Origin: AP-15 sp963755435
Lineage (GTDB): Bacteria > Pseudomonadota > Alphaproteobacteria > ATCC43930 > CGMCC-115725
Assembly: GCA_963755435.1 (NCBI GenBank)
Contig: CAVWJX010000007.1
Span: 248,001 to 312,000 of the forward strand
Direction: 5' to 3'
DNA length: 64,000 nt
The notes under the pieces were generated by a model, which ran no database searches, had not been told where the DNA came from, and worked only from the letters and a program-made list of their open reading frames with translations. A program made the position numbers and the translations under genes. Each line of letters starts with the position of its first letter. The first letter of the stretch is position 1. Positions 9,051 to 16,804 of this stretch are shown piece by piece.

Positions 9051-11420
9051 ATGAACGGCGCGCCCGAATTTATCGATAACCGCGACGGGAACACCCTCGT
9101 CGAGGCGCTTGGGCGGGTGCTGGGAGGCTCGCTCGGTGGCGGCTTGGGTGAAGCGGCGGTATACCCCTCAGAGCTTGCCATTGCCTCCGCATTTTTCTCA
9201 CCCAAGGGTTTGTCCGATCTCTCGCCGCACCTAGACGGCCTGGGAAGGGTGCGGCTGCTGTTTGGTGTCGAGGCGCCACGCGATATCGCTGTCCGGCGCC
9301 CCGAACTCGGCGAGCCTCCCGAGCATTTCGAGGTGCGGCTGATCCGTGACGGGCTGCGCCAATCCGAGGCGGCGGCGCGGGCGGCGCGCGACCGGTTCCC
9401 GTTCACGCGGCAAGGAATTGCGGCGCTGCGCCGGCTGGTGGCGCGGCTGCGCGCCGAGAATATCGAGGTGCGCCGCTACGAGCGCGCCTTTCTGCATGCG
9501 AAGGCCTACATCTTCGCCCCGCCGGACGGGCTGTTCGGCGGCCGGGCGGGCGTTATCGCCGGCTCGTCCAACCTGACCGGCGGCGGTCTCGCGCGCAATC
9601 TGGAACTCAATCTCGGGCGCTACGATGACCCCGTCGTGCGGCAGGCGCGCGAATGGTTCGACGATTTGTGGGCGGAGGCCGAGCCGGTCGATCTCGCCGG
9701 GCTGTACGAGGAAATGTTCGCGTCGTACACACCGTGGGAGATCTTCCTGCGCATCCTCTACCAGCTTTACGGTGGCGAAGTCGCGGAGCTGGCGAAAGAG
9801 GACAAGGGCCTGCCGTTGACCAGCTTCAAGGGCCTGCCGTTGACCAGCTTCAAGGGCCTGCCGTTGACCAGCTTCCAGACGCACGGCGTCGCGCGGGCGT
9901 TGCGGCTGATCCGCGATTGCGGCGGGGCACTGGTTGCAGACGAGGTAGGGCTCGGCAAGACCTTCATCGCCGCCGAGGTGATCCGGGTCTACCACGCCAA
10001 TCGGCAGCGCGCCTTGCTGATCTGCCCGGCGCAATTGCGCGACACAACCTGGCAGAAATTCCTGGCGCGGCATCGGCTGGAAGTGTCGGTCGAGTGCCTG
10101 TCGTTCGAGGAACTGGCCAACGACATGCAGCTTCGCGACCCGCGGCGGGCCGGACCGGCCGCGACCCACCTCGAACGACCTTTGCACGAGTATCAGCTCG
10201 TTGTCCTCGACGAGGCGCATAACTACCGCAACCCGGATGCACCGACCCGCGCCGCGGTGCTGCGGCGGCTGTTGTTCGGGCAGCGCCGCGACCTGCTGCT
10301 GCTGACCGCGACCTTGGTCAACAATTCGCTGTGGGACCTGTTTCACCTGATCCGGTTCTTCGTGCGGCAGGACGACATCCTCGCCGAACGCGGCGTTCTG
10401 TCGATCTACGAGCGGTTCCAACAGGCGATGCGCACCGACCCGTCTGACCTGAGCCCGGACCTGCTCTACCCAATCATAAATTCGACGTGCGTTAAGCGCA
10501 CCCGCCAGTTCATCAAAAAGCACTATACCGGGGACACGATCATCGGCCCGGACGGGCGGCGGCAGACAATCATCTTCCCCCGGCCTAAGCCGATCACGGT
10601 GCGCTACGTGCTCGACGACCCGCTGCCGGCATTGTTCGACGATATCGAAGCCGCGCTCGATCCGGACGGGCGCCCCGGCGCGCTGACCTTTTCCCGTTAC
10701 GGCACCGAGGCGTTCCGGAAGGGGGCGCATGACGGCGAGGAGGGCGCGCAGCTTGCTGCCACGGTCGGGCTGATCCGCTCGGCTTTGCTGAAACGCTTCG
10801 AGAGTTCGCCCTATGCATTCCGCCGTACGCTCGCGACGCTGATCGCCGGCCATCAGACATTTCTAGACGCGCTCGACAAGGGCCGCGTCGTGACCACCCG
10901 GTTCCTGCGCGAGATGGGCGATGATGACGAAACGACCCTCGAGGAACTGCTCGCGAGCAGCCCCGATACCGAGCCGGCCGACCTCTTCGACGTGAAGCGG
11001 CTGCGTCGGGCCGTCGAGGCCGATCTGGCGATCCTGCGGCGGCTCGCGGCGAGCGCCGAAAAGATCACCCCGGAGCATGACCCGAAGCGGAAGGCGCTGG
11101 TCCGGGAACTGGAAAAGATCGCGGCGCAGGCCGTCGAGGAAGGCCTCGACCCACTCGACGAGGCGCAGAAACGCAAGGTGATCCTGTTCTCGTTCTTTGC
11201 TGACACGGCGAAGTACGTCCGCGATTTCCTGATTAACGAAATCAAGCGCAATCCGCGCCTCGCCGGCTACCGCGCGAGCGATGGAAGCGTTCGCCTGGCG
11301 GCGGTGACCGGCGGCGACGATCTGGAGGAGTTCTCACAACGGGTTGCCATCTACGGTTTCGCCCCCGTCTCGACAGAGGCCCCCGCCGCTGCCCTGTCGT
11401 ACGACATGCGCCCGAACTGA
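9051..11420 (+). CDS. PLD-nuclease/SNF2-type helicase, C-terminally truncated
   Basis: 789-residue remnant of a phospholipase-D-like nuclease fused to a superfamily 2 (SNF2-like) helicase, the type found in restriction and DISARM-like defence loci. The PLD half (residues 1-240) has LHAKAYIF at about 147 and GSSNLTGGG. The helicase N-domain has DEVGLGKTFIAAEVI (about 295), LVVLDEAHNYRN (about 385) and LLTATLVNNS. A perfect triplication of an 8-residue unit lies between the halves (residues 252-275). The protein ends abruptly after RVAIYGFAPVSTEAPA, where the family normally continues into the motif V-VI arginine-finger region of the C-terminal helicase domain. The downstream DNA is an unrelated asparagine-synthase remnant, so the 3' end was lost by deletion or rearrangement. 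ATPase-coupled translocation is unlikely; the PLD half might still fold. Confidence 0.88.
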   Translation: MNGAPEFIDNRDGNTLVEALGRVLGGSLGGGLGEAAVYPSELAIASAFFSPKGLSDLSPHLDGLGRVRLLFGVEAPRDIAVRRPELGEPPEHFEVRLIRDGLRQSEAAARAARDRFPFTRQGIAALRRLVARLRAENIEVRRYERAFLHAKAYIFAPPDGLFGGRAGVIAGSSNLTGGGLARNLELNLGRYDDPVVRQAREWFDDLWAEAEPVDLAGLYEEMFASYTPWEIFLRILYQLYGGEVAELAKEDKGLPLTSFKGLPLTSFKGLPLTSFQTHGVARALRLIRDCGGALVADEVGLGKTFIAAEVIRVYHANRQRALLICPAQLRDTTWQKFLARHRLEVSVECLSFEELANDMQLRDPRRAGPAATHLERPLHEYQLVVLDEAHNYRNPDAPTRAAVLRRLLFGQRRDLLLLTATLVNNSLWDLFHLIRFFVRQDDILAERGVLSIYERFQQAMRTDPSDLSPDLLYPIINSTCVKRTRQFIKKHYTGDTIIGPDGRRQTIIFPRPKPITVRYVLDDPLPALFDDIEAALDPDGRPGALTFSRYGTEAFRKGAHDGEEGAQLAATVGLIRSALLKRFESSPYAFRRTLATLIAGHQTFLDALDKGRVVTTRFLREMGDDDETTLEELLASSPDTEPADLFDVKRLRRAVEADLAILRRLAASAEKITPEHDPKRKALVRELEKIAAQAVEEGLDPLDEAQKRKVILFSFFADTAKYVRDFLINEIKRNPRLAGYRASDGSVRLAAVTGGDDLEEFSQRVAIYGFAPVSTEAPAAALSYDMRPN
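9804..9875 (+). repeat. Perfect 3 x 24-bp in-frame tandem repeat in the helicase gene
   Basis: Three identical 24-bp units (9804-9827, 9828-9851, 9852-9875), each encoding KGLPLTSF, in frame and followed by QTHGV. The unit covers the Q-motif-like segment just before helicase motif I, in the linker between the PLD and helicase domains. Family members normally have one copy here. Perfect identity points to recent slippage or duplication. Confidence 0.95.
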
Positions 11421-12027
11421 TCTCTTTGCTCCCGCTGATCTATATGTCGAGAACGCTACAGAAATCCTGGAGAATTCCGCTAAATCGATAATAACCGGGT
11501 TTCATGCCCCATTGAGCGACTTGACAGGCGGCCTCGACTCCCGATTGGTTCTCGGGTTGATTGCCTTAAAATTGAGGCCGCCGGCCCAGAGTTGACACAG
11601 AACTGCCAGCAAAGGTTCGATGAGGTTCTGCAAGCAAACGTCCTCACCGAAGGCGGTTTCAATTCAATTTTATATGCCATAATCGGTTGCGTTCATTCAG
11701 TCCATGCAAAATCATGCGATCTTATTTTGAATGGCCATGGCGGAGAACTGTTGTGGAATATATGGTGGAAGCAAGCTGACATTAATAATGCAAACCGAGA
11801 TGTCATCAGAGGCGGCGCACTACGCTTTGTCCGCAGCGCGAGCGCCACCTACTATACTAGAGCCGGAATTTCAAATCGATCTAGTGCGGCATTTTGAGGA
11901 GGTAGTCGAGCGATGCCTCTACGGCAGGAGTGGCGCGCCTGCATACCAAAAATGGGAATATCTATATATTTGCCTGAGAATGCAGTGTTGGCTCGGCTCG
12001 ATGACGAGCGCGACCAACCAGATTTGA
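11416..12027 (+). pseudogene. Asparagine-synthase-like (AsnB/lasso-cyclase-type) remnant
   Basis: Frameshifted fragment of an ATP-dependent amidotransferase or adenylating synthetase of the asparagine synthase family. The signature loop appears as PLSDLTGGLDSRLVLGLIA (about 11510-11570), and a later conserved segment as LILNGHGGELLWNIWW (about 11723-11770). A third segment, YQKWEYLYICLRMQCWLG (about 11945-11995), continues in another frame. At least two frame changes (about 11590 and 11850) separate these pieces, and the N- and C-termini are missing. Base composition is clearly more AT-rich than the flanks, which suggests foreign origin. The left border touches the truncated helicase. It could come from a surface-sugar or peptide-maturation locus; the original role cannot be told. 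Confidence 0.75.
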
Positions 12028-12241
12028 CCGGCACCTTCGTCATTATTTCAGCGCACATCCGTCAAGGCGATCCTAGTGGTCTGACACAATCATGAGATTC
12101 CATAGAAGGCCGGATCCGTGCAATGATGCTGCGTCGCAGGACTCGGCTTTTGCCACCAAGCTGCGCGACGTGGTCGGAGTCTATCTCGACCCGCCGGCCC
12201 ACAGCATGGTGCTGTCGGTCGACGAGAAGTCGCCAATCCAG

Positions 12242-12265
12242 AGCCTGCCCCTGGCATAAACAGGG
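12242..12265 (+). repeat. 24-bp palindromic insert in the IS630 transposase (first)
   Basis: Begins AGCCTGCCC and ends AACAGGG. The next host bases (GCGC) complete a CCCCTG/CAGGGG stem. It sits after the codon for Q in DEKSPIQ, where the family continues ALDRTQPG. Its length is a multiple of three, but it contains an in-frame TAA. Confidence 0.75.
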
Positions 12266-12343
12266 GCGCTTGACCGCACCCAGCCCGGCTTGCCGATGAA
12301 GAAGGGCCGGGCCGGGACGATGACCCACGATTACATCCGCAAT

Positions 12344-12366
12344 AGCCTGCCCCCGCGAAGGCGGGG
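12344..12366 (+). repeat. 23-bp palindromic insert in the IS630 transposase (second)
   Basis: Begins AGCCTGCCC, has the core CCGCGAAGGCG and ends GGGG, followed by host GGCA that extends the stem. It sits between THDYIRN and GTTTFFAALNVLDG, shifting the frame. Nearly identical, in the same orientation, to the insert in the IS3 orfB gene. Confidence 0.8.
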
Positions 12367-12829
12367 GGCACAACCACGTTTTTTGCCGCCCTCAATGTTC
12401 TCGACGGCTCGGTCATCGGCCAGTGCATGGCGCGCCACCGCCATCAGGAATTCATCCGTTTCCTCAACCGGATCGAGGCCGCAGTGCCAGCCGGCAAGCT
12501 CATGCACGCGATCCTCGACAACTACGCCGTCCACAAGCACCCCAGGGTGCGCGCTTGGCTCGGCCCGCCATCCGCGCTGGACCTTCCACTTCACCCCGAC
12601 CTCGTGCTCCTGAGCCAATGCGGTGGAAGGCTTTTTTGCCACGCTGACCCGCCGGCGCTTGCAGGGCGGCGTGTTCCATTCGGCTCGTTGGCCTGCAGGC
12701 CGCGATCAACCGCCATCTCGGCGAGCACAACCGTAAACCCAAACCGTTCGTCTGAACCGCCGAACCCGACCGCATCATCGAAAAGGCCAACCGCGGGTAC
12801 CAAGCGATCGCGTCAAACCTCTAGTTTAG

Positions 12830-13435
12830 TTAGCCCGGCGACAGCGGCCGGGGTCGCTCGTTGATCGCCGGCACGCGGATGCCAAAATCGTCGATGCGGA
12901 TCGTGCTCAGCGAGCCAAGGCCGATTTCGAGCCGGGCATAAAAATCGAGCGGCATGCCGAGCGCGAACAGTAATGCCGCGCGAATTACATCGCCATGGCT
13001 GACGATCGCCACCACGCCCTCGGGGTGGGACCGGCGCAGCTCGAATAGCGCGCCGACGACCCGCTCCTGAACCTGGCGCATGCTTTCGCCGCCGGGGATC
13101 GCGGCAATGCTGCGGCAGCTCTGCCACAGCGGCCAATGCGGGTCGCCGCGAACCTGGTCGAAGGTCAGCCCGGTCCAATCGCCAAAATCGAGCTCGATCA
13201 CATCGTCGCGAAAGCCAACTGGGAGATCGAGCCGGACGGCGAGGATCTCCGCGGTCTCGCGGGTGCGCTCCAGCGGGCTTGCATAGAGGGCGGCGATGTT
13301 CTCGCCGGCGAGCCGCTCGGCGACCAGTGCTATCTCGGCGCGTCCCCGTTCCGACAGCCCGATGCCCGAGGTGCGCCCATTGATCCGTCCGAATACGGCC
13401 GGCTCGCCATGCCGCACCAGATGAAATACCGTCAT
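12830..13435 (-). CDS. Histidine phosphatase (phosphoglycerate mutase-like) family protein
   Basis: 201-residue member of the histidine phosphatase superfamily, acting on small phosphate esters; the substrate is unknown. The N-terminus MTVFHLVRHGEP contains the RHG motif with the phosphorylated histidine. ASPLERTRETAEIL is the second conserved segment, and the late VAIVSHGDVIRA carries the second catalytic histidine. This arrangement resembles CobC/GpmB-type phosphatases. ATG at 13435 is chosen because it begins directly before the catalytic motif as in relatives; longer in-frame extensions upstream are spurious. It lies downstream of the GST gene on the same strand and its 3' end abuts the IS630 remnant. 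Confidence 0.88.
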   Translation of the reverse strand: MTVFHLVRHGEPAVFGRINGRTSGIGLSERGRAEIALVAERLAGENIAALYASPLERTRETAEILAVRLDLPVGFRDDVIELDFGDWTGLTFDQVRGDPHWPLWQSCRSIAAIPGGESMRQVQERVVGALFELRRSHPEGVVAIVSHGDVIRAALLFALGMPLDFYARLEIGLGSLSTIRIDDFGIRVPAINERPRPLSPG

Positions 13436-13511
13436 CGCCACCCCCGATCCGCAAAGTGCCGCCTTTACATTCGACCTGTTGTGAAGCATCCCGTTTTCTG
13501 CGCCCGCGAAG

Positions 13512-14249
13512 CTATGTCTCGCCGTCGAGCTCGGGATAGTGGCGAAAGATGCCGTATTCGTTGAACGGGATGCGCCGGTCCGAGGCGAGATAGGCGGCGA
13601 TGCGGGGCCGGGCGGCGACTTGGTCGGCCAAAGCGATGACCCGCGGGTGACCCGGTTCGAGCCCGGCCATCGCGCGCGGAAAGGCATAGCGCAGGCCGGC
13701 GACGATCTGGAACAGCGAGAGATCGGCATAGCTTAGCCGTGCGCCGACCAGATACCCGCCGCTCCCGGGCCTGCGCTTCGAAGCGTTGCCCGCCAGCACC
13801 CGTTCGAACCAGCCGAGATATTTCGGCAGCCGCGAGCGGCGGAAATCGGCGGCGCGGGCCAGGGCTTCGCGACGCTGATCCTCGTAATAGAGGCTGGAGG
13901 CGATCGGGTGGTGGGTGTTGTGTGCCTCGTCGACCATATCGGCGATCGTCAATTGCAGCTGATGCGTCCACAGCCTCCCCGCTTCGGCTCTCGGTGCCAA
14001 GCCGTGCCGCGCGCCGAGATAGAGGAGAATGTCAGCGGTCTGCCCGATCAGCAGCTCCCCAGCCTGCAGAAACGGCGGAGCGAAGGGCGGGCGGGCTATC
14101 TCCTCGGCGTCGAGCAGCTGAATGATCCGGGCCTCGCCCGCCGGCTGCCGGGCGACGTCGACATAGTCGGCGCCGACCTCTTCCAACGCCAGCCGGACGA
14201 ACTCTCCGCGCCCCTGGATCGATGGCCAGTAATAGAATTCGTAGCGCAT
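13512..14249 (-). CDS. Glutathione S-transferase family protein
   Basis: About 245 residues with a thioredoxin-like N-terminal domain (MRYEFYYWPSIQGRGEFVRL) and an all-helical C-terminal domain (YEDQRREALARAADFRRSRL, LSYADLSLFQIVAGLRYAF). The conserved Y-x-x-x-x-Q-G-R-G-E segment resembles GSTs of the sigma/omega-like group. A TTG at 14276 overlaps the stop of the upstream gene (TTGA) and would add nine residues. The ATG at 14249 gives the family N-terminus but has a very short spacing to its GGGAG, so coupling from the TTG remains possible. The natural substrate is unknown; the VOC and EthD-like neighbours suggest small-molecule detoxification or catabolism. Confidence 0.85.
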   Translation of the reverse strand: MRYEFYYWPSIQGRGEFVRLALEEVGADYVDVARQPAGEARIIQLLDAEEIARPPFAPPFLQAGELLIGQTADILLYLGARHGLAPRAEAGRLWTHQLQLTIADMVDEAHNTHHPIASSLYYEDQRREALARAADFRRSRLPKYLGWFERVLAGNASKRRPGSGGYLVGARLSYADLSLFQIVAGLRYAFPRAMAGLEPGHPRVIALADQVAARPRIAAYLASDRRIPFNEYGIFRHYPELDGET

Positions 14250-14272
14250 TTCTCCCGGTCCGGCGGCCGGGG

Positions 14273-14905
14273 TCAACGGCGGCGTAGATATTTACGGCAG
14301 ACGAGACGCACCCGCTCGCTGATATGCGGCCGCATCTGCGCCGGCATTGGCGTCGACTCGCTGGCGCGCTTCCAATCGGCGCCGCTGACGATTTCGGGCG
14401 CCGTCAGATGATAGAGCGCCACGTATCTCGGAGCGCCGGCGGCGCGGAAGCGGCGCGCGCTCAGCACCCCCGGTACGTGCGACAATGCTGGGACGTGTTC
14501 GGTATCGTACCAGGCATTGAATTCGGTCTCGAACTGCGCGGCCGGAGTCATCCCAACCAGCAACAAGCCGCCGGCATTGGCCGGGGCCAGCAACTCGCCG
14601 GGGAGGATCTGCTCGCCTTCAAAGCGCAGCAGCCGCTCACATTTTGACGTCAGCCGCTTCGACCACGGCGACAAGTTCTCGCCGCCGATCGCGCGATAGG
14701 CGTGGCTTTGCAGAACCGCCAGGGTATCGAGATCATAGGTAGCGACCGACTGCCTGGGGTGGTCCGCGCCAATCCAGCGTTCGAGGCTCCGGAACCCCGG
14801 CACCCGCTGCCGTTCCGGGATGTGCTCCAGATCGTACCAGTCGTTGAACTCGTCCTCGGCCACATTTGAGAAATCGAACGCCGCGATCAATTGGCCCTTG
14901 GCCAT
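14273..14905 (-). CDS. Tandem EthD/DUF4286-like ferredoxin-fold protein
   Basis: 210-residue protein with two similar halves. Each contains the dimeric alpha-beta-barrel pattern with acidic-aromatic-His: DEFNDWYDLEHIPERQRVPG near residue 18 and TEFNAWYDTEHVPALSHVPG near residue 128. Such folds occur in EthD-like, DUF4286 and stress-response dabb proteins. A single-chain pair would form the pseudodimer by itself. The gene is 3'-coupled to the GST gene and follows the VOC gene by 19 bp, so the three probably form an operon. The reaction is unknown. Confidence 0.7.
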   Translation of the reverse strand: MAKGQLIAAFDFSNVAEDEFNDWYDLEHIPERQRVPGFRSLERWIGADHPRQSVATYDLDTLAVLQSHAYRAIGGENLSPWSKRLTSKCERLLRFEGEQILPGELLAPANAGGLLLVGMTPAAQFETEFNAWYDTEHVPALSHVPGVLSARRFRAAGAPRYVALYHLTAPEIVSGADWKRASESTPMPAQMRPHISERVRLVCRKYLRRR

Positions 14906-14924
14906 GGCGGTTTCCTCCGTTGCG

Positions 14925-15410
14925 TCAGTCCCGATCGGGCATCATGCCCTTCTCGGCAAGTTCGCGCTGCGCCTTTTCGCTTTTGGCGGGGTCGAGCCCC
15001 ATTGCGCTCATGATATGCGGCGCCTTGGTGAACTGGATGTCGCGATACTCGACGATTTCCACCCGGTTGCCCCAGGGGTCGAGGAAATCGAGAAACGGCC
15101 CGGGCACCAATTCGCCACCCGCCGCCGCGACCAGCGAGCGGACCTCTGCGCGATCATCGACCACGAGCCCGAAATGCCGGCGCCGATCATGGTGATCCTC
15201 GCCGCTCTGGATCAGGTTGATGAACTGATCGCCGAGCTCGATAAAAGCGTTGCCGGGCCGCTTCGCGCGCAAGCTGAAGCTAAAGATCTTGCCATAAAAA
15301 GTCAGCGCCTGGTCGATGTCGCCGACCTCAATGGCGATGTGATTGATCCCCACCAGGCGCGGTTTGTCACGGCCGGTGCGGGCGGTCTCCGATTGGCTGA
15401 TCGCGGTCAT
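14925..15410 (-). CDS. VOC (glyoxalase/extradiol dioxygenase) family protein
   Basis: 161-residue vicinal-oxygen-chelate protein. Likely metal ligands are the His in GINHIAIEVGD, a His in the HDRRRHFGLVVDD strand and the Glu in NRVEIVEYRDIQ. One VOC module has two beta-alpha-beta-beta-beta units, so the active enzyme should be a dimer. It is the first gene of the minus-strand cluster VOC, EthD-like, GST, phosphatase. The substrate cannot be told; candidates are glyoxalase-like isomerisation or ring cleavage. Confidence 0.82.
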   Translation of the reverse strand: MTAISQSETARTGRDKPRLVGINHIAIEVGDIDQALTFYGKIFSFSLRAKRPGNAFIELGDQFINLIQSGEDHHDRRRHFGLVVDDRAEVRSLVAAAGGELVPGPFLDFLDPWGNRVEIVEYRDIQFTKAPHIMSAMGLDPAKSEKAQRELAEKGMMPDRD

Positions 15411-15608
15411 TGGCTCCTACCCTCCTAGTCGCTGTGGCCCAGGGTGACTATATTGTGTGTGTTACCCCCGGGATCGATGCCGCTCGGGCGGTTGATCTGT
15501 TCCGAACGGTGCCGGTGCAGGCCTCTTGCGGTGATACTCGCCCTTCGCCTCTTCCCCAGGGCGTCGCCTCTTTGCGGGGGCCCGGTTCGGGCGCCCAGGA
15601 CAGTCATC

Positions 15609-15869
15609 ATGGATCTGATCACCAAGCTGCCGGAGATGTCGGATGACGCGCTGACCAATTTGCGCAGCAATGCTAAGCGCTTGCAGCAATCCGGAACCCC
15701 GGCCCAGCGATCCGACGCGGCAAATTTGTTGCCGGCGGTAGAGGCGGAAATGGGGGCGCGCCGGGTGGCACGGGTCAAGGCAACCCGGGTCGCCTCGCCA
15801 AAGCCGCGGACCCGCCGGCCTCGTGCGCTGAAGGAGCCGCGCGACGCGGCTGTCGCCGACGAGGAATAA
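15609..15869 (+). CDS. Small conserved hypothetical protein
   Basis: 86-residue protein beginning MDLITKLPEMSDDALTNLRS. The N-terminal half looks helical (LTNLRSNAKRLQQSGTPAQR, AANLLPAVEAEM). The C-terminal half is strongly basic (VARVKATRVASPKPRTRRPR), a pattern of small nucleic-acid-associated or coiled proteins in alphaproteobacteria. ATG at 15609 is chosen because the longer reading upstream has no protein-like composition. It lies 56 bp before the enoyl-CoA hydratase gene on the same strand. I recognise no domain. Confidence 0.65.
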   Translation: MDLITKLPEMSDDALTNLRSNAKRLQQSGTPAQRSDAANLLPAVEAEMGARRVARVKATRVASPKPRTRRPRALKEPRDAAVADEE

Positions 15870-15925
15870 GTGCAATTCGAGCGTTCGAAGGGTGGGGACC
15901 GGCGCGGTATATTGGGGAATGCGGA

Positions 15926-16705
15926 ATGTCGGTTGATCTGAGCATCGCGGGAGCGGTCGCAACAATCGTGCTGAATCGCCCGGAAAAGCTCAACGCGCTC
16001 ACCGTCGAGATGCGTGAGAGCTTGTGCCAATATCTCGGCCGGTTGCGTCATGACGACGCGGTCCGGGTGGTGATCGTGACCGGGGCGGGCCGGGGTTTCT
16101 GCTCGGGCGCCGATGTCGAGCGCATGGCCGGGCAACAGCATGATCTGCGCGCCGGCCGGCAACGGATGCAGCAGGGTGCTCACGCCTTCATCCGTGCGCT
16201 GCATGCGATCGAAAAGCCGGTTATCGCCGCGGTGCGCGGTCCGGCGGTCGGCATCGGCTGGAGCATCGCGCTCGCCTGCGACTTGGCGGTGGCCTCGCAG
16301 ACCGCGCGTTTTTCGCAGATATTTCGGCGCATCGGCTTGGCGCCCGATGGCGGCGCGATCTGGTTTTTGACTCGCCGGCTCGGCATGGCCAGGGCCAAGG
16401 AGCTGGTGTTTTCGGCGCGCTTTGTCGAGGCCGAGGAGGCACTGGCCTTGGGGCTCGTCAACCATGTCGTTGAGGACGACCAGCTAATGGTCAAAACCGA
16501 GGCGCTCGCCGCTGATCTTGCCGAAGCGCCCACTTTCGCCCTCGGCCTCGCCAAAAAACTATTTCATGCCGCAATCGGGCCGAGCCTCGACGAATATCTT
16601 GACCTCGAAAGCTTGGTGCAGCCCCAGCTGCACATGACCGAGGACAATGCCGAAGGCGTTGCCGCCTTCCGCGAAAAACGCGCGCCGAAATTTATCGGCC
16701 GCTGA
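15926..16705 (+). CDS. Enoyl-CoA hydratase/isomerase family protein
   Basis: 259-residue crotonase-fold enzyme acting on acyl-CoA thioesters. The oxyanion-hole segments are AGRGFCSGADVERM and VRGPAVGIGWSIALACDLAV. At the second catalytic position the sequence is RIGLAPDGGAIWFL, so the usual hydratase Glu is Asp while the first Glu position is changed. This pattern is found in isomerases such as PaaG rather than in classical hydratases. The enzyme is therefore more likely an isomerase or ring-related crotonase than EchA. Length and start are normal. The neighbouring beta-hydroxyacid dehydrogenase is convergent. Confidence 0.88.
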   Translation: MSVDLSIAGAVATIVLNRPEKLNALTVEMRESLCQYLGRLRHDDAVRVVIVTGAGRGFCSGADVERMAGQQHDLRAGRQRMQQGAHAFIRALHAIEKPVIAAVRGPAVGIGWSIALACDLAVASQTARFSQIFRRIGLAPDGGAIWFLTRRLGMARAKELVFSARFVEAEEALALGLVNHVVEDDQLMVKTEALAADLAEAPTFALGLAKKLFHAAIGPSLDEYLDLESLVQPQLHMTEDNAEGVAAFREKRAPKFIGR

Positions 16706-16804
16706 CCCGCAGCCTCGCTCGCCCGCCCGAGCCCTCCGATAGCGGCTGTAACCGGGAGAATTCTTTGCTGGCGTCGTTGGATGCGGCGGGCGGTGAGGTG
16801 GCGG

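Larger units (their letters stand above)
12130..12824 (+). pseudogene. IS630-family transposase remnant
   Basis: N-terminally truncated DDE transposase of the IS630/Tc1 type. Recognisable segments are KLRDVVGVYLDPPAH, VLSVDEKS (first catalytic Asp), LDRTQPGLPMKKGRAGTMTHD, FIRFLNRIEAAVPAGK, HAILDNYAVHKHPRVRAWLG (second Asp), HPRWTFHFTPTSCS and IIEKANRGYQAIAS, ending with TAG at 12822-12824. The gene is broken by two palindromic inserts (12242-12265, which adds an in-frame stop, and 12344-12366, which shifts the frame) and by further frameshifts near 12565 and 12620. The remnant ends 5 bp before the stop of the convergent phosphatase gene. No element ends were found. Confidence 0.85.

Noticed and set aside
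9804..9875. CRISPR-like array suggested by the three 24-bp repeats
   Set aside because: The copies are directly adjacent with no spacers and lie in frame inside a coding region.
9231..10853. A 540-residue minus-strand reading frame opposite the PLD-helicase
   Set aside because: Shadow frame; the plus-strand protein has the GLGKT, DEAH and PLD motifs.
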